Shown here: positions 7,426 to 8,863 of the stretch, in pieces | Layout: each line of letters opens with the position of its first letter | How positions within the stretch are numbered: the first letter of the stretch is position 1 | Source: Candidatus Hodarchaeota archaeon | GTDB lineage: Archaea > Asgardarchaeota > Heimdallarchaeia > Hodarchaeales > Hodarchaeaceae | Assembly: GCA_016840305.1 (NCBI GenBank) | Contig: JAEOSP010000440.1 | Span: 1 to 8,863 of the forward strand | Length of the DNA: 8,863 nt | Reading direction: 5' to 3' | Translations under genes and position numbers: made by a program | The notes under the pieces: model-generated | What the model was told of the DNA's origin: nothing | Seen by the model: the letters and a program-made list of their open reading frames with translations, nothing else | The model's database searches: none

Positions 7426-7743
7426 CTACTTGTTTTTACTTACTATTTCTTCTTGGACATCAGTAATTGATGATAAATTCTCCTTAGTTTTTCCTCTATT
7501 CGGTTTTATCCATTGTGATCGATATCGTTTGCCTTTTCCTTTAAAGAAAAAATAACCTGAAAAAGGAGAAAATAGTAAACTTAACAAATGAACATAGGTG
7601 GAACTATCGTAAAAAACTACTAGCCATCCGAAAGACAAAATAAGAATAAAAATCGAAATAACAGTATAAATCCAATCCTGTTGATTTTCTGATAGATTCA
7701 TCCAAATAGATTTCATTTTCTCTACATTTTTGCCTTGTTTCAT
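7426..7743 (-). CDS. Small two-helix membrane protein, unknown function
   Basis: A 105-residue protein I do not recognise. An N-terminal amphipathic stretch (1-24, with KNVEKMKSIW and NQQDW) precedes two hydrophobic segments at about 25-45 (YTVISIFILILSFGWLVVFY) and 49-67 (ending SGYFFFK). A basic tail KGKGKRYRSQWIKPNRGK (68-85) and a mixed-charge end follow. The positive tail predicts both termini in the cytoplasm. The aromatic-rich second helix ends at the charge boundary. ATG at 7743 lies about 27 nt from the centre of a TATA-like GAATATTAAG (7775-7766), which suggests a leaderless or very short-leader transcript. It is convergent with the ABC operon and separated from it by an inverted repeat. 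A real gene is likely because membrane pattern, promoter and terminator agree, but no function can be assigned. Confidence 0.7.
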   Translation of the reverse strand: MKQGKNVEKMKSIWMNLSENQQDWIYTVISIFILILSFGWLVVFYDSSTYVHLLSLLFSPFSGYFFFKGKGKRYRSQWIKPNRGKTKENLSSITDVQEEIVSKNK

Positions 7744-7765
7744 AGAATAAGCCTTAAATCAATTG

Positions 7766-7775
7766 CTTAATATTC
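7766..7775 (-). promoter_or_regulatory. TATA-like box for the two-helix membrane protein
   Basis: GAATATTAAG on the minus strand is centred about 27 nt upstream of the ATG at 7743, the spacing expected for a leaderless archaeal transcript. It resembles the core GAATATTTAAG of the repeated promoter element with one T missing. Confidence 0.45.
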
Positions 7776-7964
7776 GACTTATCTTCCTTATAAGATTAGC
7801 TTTCTTTACGCATGTACGACAATACAAAGAAGAAGAACAATATTTTCTTAAAATCTTGATCCTGAGTAACTAATTTCGAAATAGAGAACATATGTTTATT
7901 GTTTTTTGCGATTGAAGACTAAAATTGTTCAATCCATAGATCTAACAATACCATATCAGTCATT

Positions 7965-8010
7965 ATACTTCATACTTCTATTAAACTCACACCGTAAATA
8001 TTTAAAATGG
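7965..8010 (-). promoter_or_regulatory. Promoter-like element, copy 2
   Basis: On the minus strand, CCATTTTAAATATTTACG followed by a diverged 7-bp spacer and TTTAATAGAAGTATGAAGTAT. It matches copy 1 (2784-2739) at 35 of 46 positions without gaps, covering both the TATA-like part and the predicted initiation part. It begins inside the last codons of the zinc-ribbon gene; the TAA stop is part of it. The only gene downstream on this strand is the membrane protein at 7743, about 220 nt away and with its own TATA-like box. Between them I see only a doubtful 31-residue ORF (7796-7891). Confidence 0.5.
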
Positions 8011-8169
8011 AGAAATTAAAAATCGAAAAAAAAGCATTTCAAGTAGTTCAAATAACATATTTAGGATATCCTCCCGCCGTGCGTACTCGTACACTTGCCT
8101 ACAGGATAAACTACAATAGCCTAAAATCTCCTCAACGGATGTTCCACAAATCCAGCATCGATACCCCAT
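8002..8169 (-). CDS. Small Cys4 zinc-ribbon protein (DUF2116-like)
   Basis: A 55-residue protein with CWIC at 5-8 and YCSLSC at 18-23, i.e. C-x2-C-x10-C-x3-C. This is the classic small zinc-ribbon pattern (CxxCG ... YCSxxC) followed by a charged helix RQVYEYARRED (24-34). Its C-terminal third (35-55) is hydrophobic with Phe/Leu clusters and may be a membrane or amphipathic helix. Archaeal DUF2116 proteins have the same plan, a zinc ribbon then a hydrophobic tail, so I name that family as the likely relative, by pattern only. The ATG at 8169 is three codons after an in-frame TGA, and GGGATGA lies in front of it. A promoter-like element (8246-8229) is placed for a start near 8207, giving a leader of about 38 nt. 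The coding part is clearly more GC-rich than its surroundings. The ORF on the opposite strand over the same bases is a shadow. Function unknown. Confidence 0.72.
   Translation of the reverse strand: MGYRCWICGTSVEEILGYCSLSCRQVYEYARREDILNMLFELLEMLFFRFLISPF
8030..8045. repeat. 16-bp direct repeat, right copy
   Basis: Exact second copy of AAAAGCATTTCAAGTA (first at 7302-7317). It lies within the 3' part of the zinc-ribbon gene, where the reverse strand encodes its hydrophobic tail. Confidence 0.5.
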
Positions 8170-8228
8170 AGTTAGTCATCCCAAGTTGTGAATAATTACA
8201 ATTTCTTCACTAACCATTACTTCCTCTC

Positions 8229-8246
8229 CTTAAATATTCAAAATGG
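8229..8246 (-). promoter_or_regulatory. Promoter-like element, copy 3, upstream of the zinc-ribbon gene
   Basis: CCATTTTGAATATTTAAG on the minus strand is identical over 18 bp to copy 1 at 2784-2767. Similarity to the other copies drops sharply downstream of these bases. The TATA-like part is about 65 nt from the ATG at 8169. Just downstream on the same strand is AGGAG (8230-8226), eight bases before an ATG at 8217 that opens a 13-codon frame. Confidence 0.55.
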
Positions 8247-8512
8247 AGAAATCCAAAATTTATGTGTTATTCAAAGGACCAAGAGAAAAAGGGAAAAAAA
8301 ATAGATTCTTCTAATGATATCTTTACGACCTTGAGAAATAACTTTATCAATAGGTTTGTACAAATATCCTTGGAAAATTGTAATTTGGTCAAATTGAACT
8401 AGTTTGAAAAACAGATAGACGAGAACATCGAAATCATTAGATAGTTTAAAACATCATTTACACAAGGTAGAGACCCTCGTATTCTCGGTCTGCTTATGAG
8501 GTATAAGGGATT
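8247..8512. other. Intergenic region upstream of the second permease
   Basis: No convincing gene. A plus-strand ORF of 46 codons (8262-8402), rich in Lys and Asn, is open but has no recognisable motif or ribosome site. A TATA-like TTTAAA lies at 8445-8450, about 65 nt before the ATG at 8513, compatible with a promoter and a leader of about 40 nt. AGACGAGAA (8417-8425) and TTCTCGGTCT (8482-8491) form an inverted repeat with one bulged base around that box. AAGGGA at 8505-8510 is the likely ribosome binding site for the following gene. Confidence 0.4.
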
Positions 8513-8863
8513 ATGAATCGTCAAAAGTTGGCGTGGGAAAAATTTCGAATCTTAGTTCAAATTTTACGGATAAACCTCCGTACGTCCTTGGTTGTATTAA
8601 TTGGCCTGAGTATAGCCCTCGCTACAATTACTTCTTCACTAATTTATCTCGAAACAAAAAAAACTGATTATTACCTTTCTGCTGTTGACCAGTCATCACA
8701 AACTAATAGAGTGGATTATTCTTTGTCGACAACCAATTTTCAACATTTAACTACAATTGATATATTGTCTCTACAAGAAGAATTTGATAACAAAATTAGT
8801 GAGAGTGGACTAGACAAGATTTTAATCAAACATCCATTGTACCCGATAAGTCACTTTCATGAT
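8513..8863 (+). CDS. Second FtsX-type ABC permease, N-terminal part (cut by window end)
   Basis: Open from ATG at 8513 to the end of the window (117 codons, no stop). Seen: a basic N-terminus, a first membrane helix at about 25-46 (SLVVLIGLSIALATITSSLI), then the start of an extracytoplasmic domain from about residue 48. It is a paralogue of the 969-residue permease. From KFRILVQILRINLRTS through KKTDYYLSAVD about half the positions are identical to KLRLLSQISRVNLRQS through NKTNYYLEALD, ungapped. AAGGGA lies two bases before the ATG. Its ATG aligns with the TTG at 2850 of the first permease, not with the ATG at 2781. Presumably it begins a second transporter operon continuing to the right; the ATPase genes would lie outside this window. 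Confidence 0.88.
   Translation, partial: MNRQKLAWEKFRILVQILRINLRTSLVVLIGLSIALATITSSLIYLETKKTDYYLSAVDQSSQTNRVDYSLSTTNFQHLTTIDILSLQEEFDNKISESGLDKILIKHPLYPISHFHD

Noticed and set aside
7796..7891. Minus-strand ORF of 31 codons between copy 2 and the membrane protein
   Set aside because: No ribosome site, no domain and an AT-driven run of Phe codons.
8007..8171. Plus-strand ORF of 54 codons starting at the ATG inside promoter-like copy 2
   Set aside because: It is the antisense shadow of the zinc-ribbon gene. The cysteine pattern on the minus strand explains why the frame stays open, and the encoded protein shows no domain.
8041..8190. GC-richer island first considered as a remnant of a group II intron or insertion sequence
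   Set aside because: No intron domain or transposase trace can be read, and the zinc-ribbon gene on the minus strand explains the composition.
8243..8314. Plus-strand 23-codon ORF starting ATGGAGAAA at promoter-like copy 3, like the starts at 2781 and 8007
   Set aside because: The shared MEN/MEK start is better explained by the repeated promoter element than by a protein family. The encoded sequences diverge at once.
8262..8402. Plus-strand ORF of 46 codons about 27 nt after the TATA-like part of copy 3
   Set aside because: The spacing would suit a leaderless start, but the Lys/Asn-rich product has no motif and lies in AT-rich intergenic sequence. It cannot be told from chance.

Overview
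The window looks archaeal. It is AT-rich, its genes are preceded by TATA-like boxes, and it carries an XPD/Rad3-type iron-sulphur helicase, a RecA/RadB-like ATPase, a small zinc-ribbon protein of a kind common in archaea, and a very large FtsX-type ABC permease. Several of these traits, above all the large FtsX permeases present in paralogous copies, would suit an Asgard-type or related uncultured archaeon. That placement is an inference and was not tested.

Left part (122-2724, minus strand): a two-gene module transcribed leftward. A RecA-superfamily ATPase (1954-2724) is followed with a one-base overlap by an XPD-like helicase. The helicase frame clearly extends upstream of its first ordinary start codon (TTG at 1741). 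The missing 71 residues carry the Q-motif-like segment and Walker A, but contain no ATG, GTG or TTG. The junction reads TAATC where TAATG would be expected.

Middle part (2781-7260, plus strand): a complete ABC transporter operon transcribed divergently. It has one 969-residue permease with about ten membrane segments and two extracytoplasmic domains, followed by two different ATPases joined by GTGA and ATGA stop/start overlaps. The first ATPase has Pro in place of the switch His and a C-terminal AbrB-like tail. The second is canonical.

Right part (7261-8863): a perfect 10-bp inverted repeat lies between convergent genes. Next come a two-helix membrane protein on the minus strand (7426-7743), a 55-residue zinc-ribbon gene on the minus strand (8002-8169) that a length cutoff would miss, and the start of a second FtsX-type permease (8513 to the window end) paralogous to the first.

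Three copies of a promoter-like element (18-bp core CCATTTTGAATATTTAAG on the minus strand) lie in front of the ATPase gene, at the 3' end of the zinc-ribbon gene and in front of the zinc-ribbon gene. Two of them match over 46 bp without gaps, extending into the predicted transcription start. The first copy overlaps the annotated N-terminus of the large permease, which suggests that this protein really starts at a downstream TTG.
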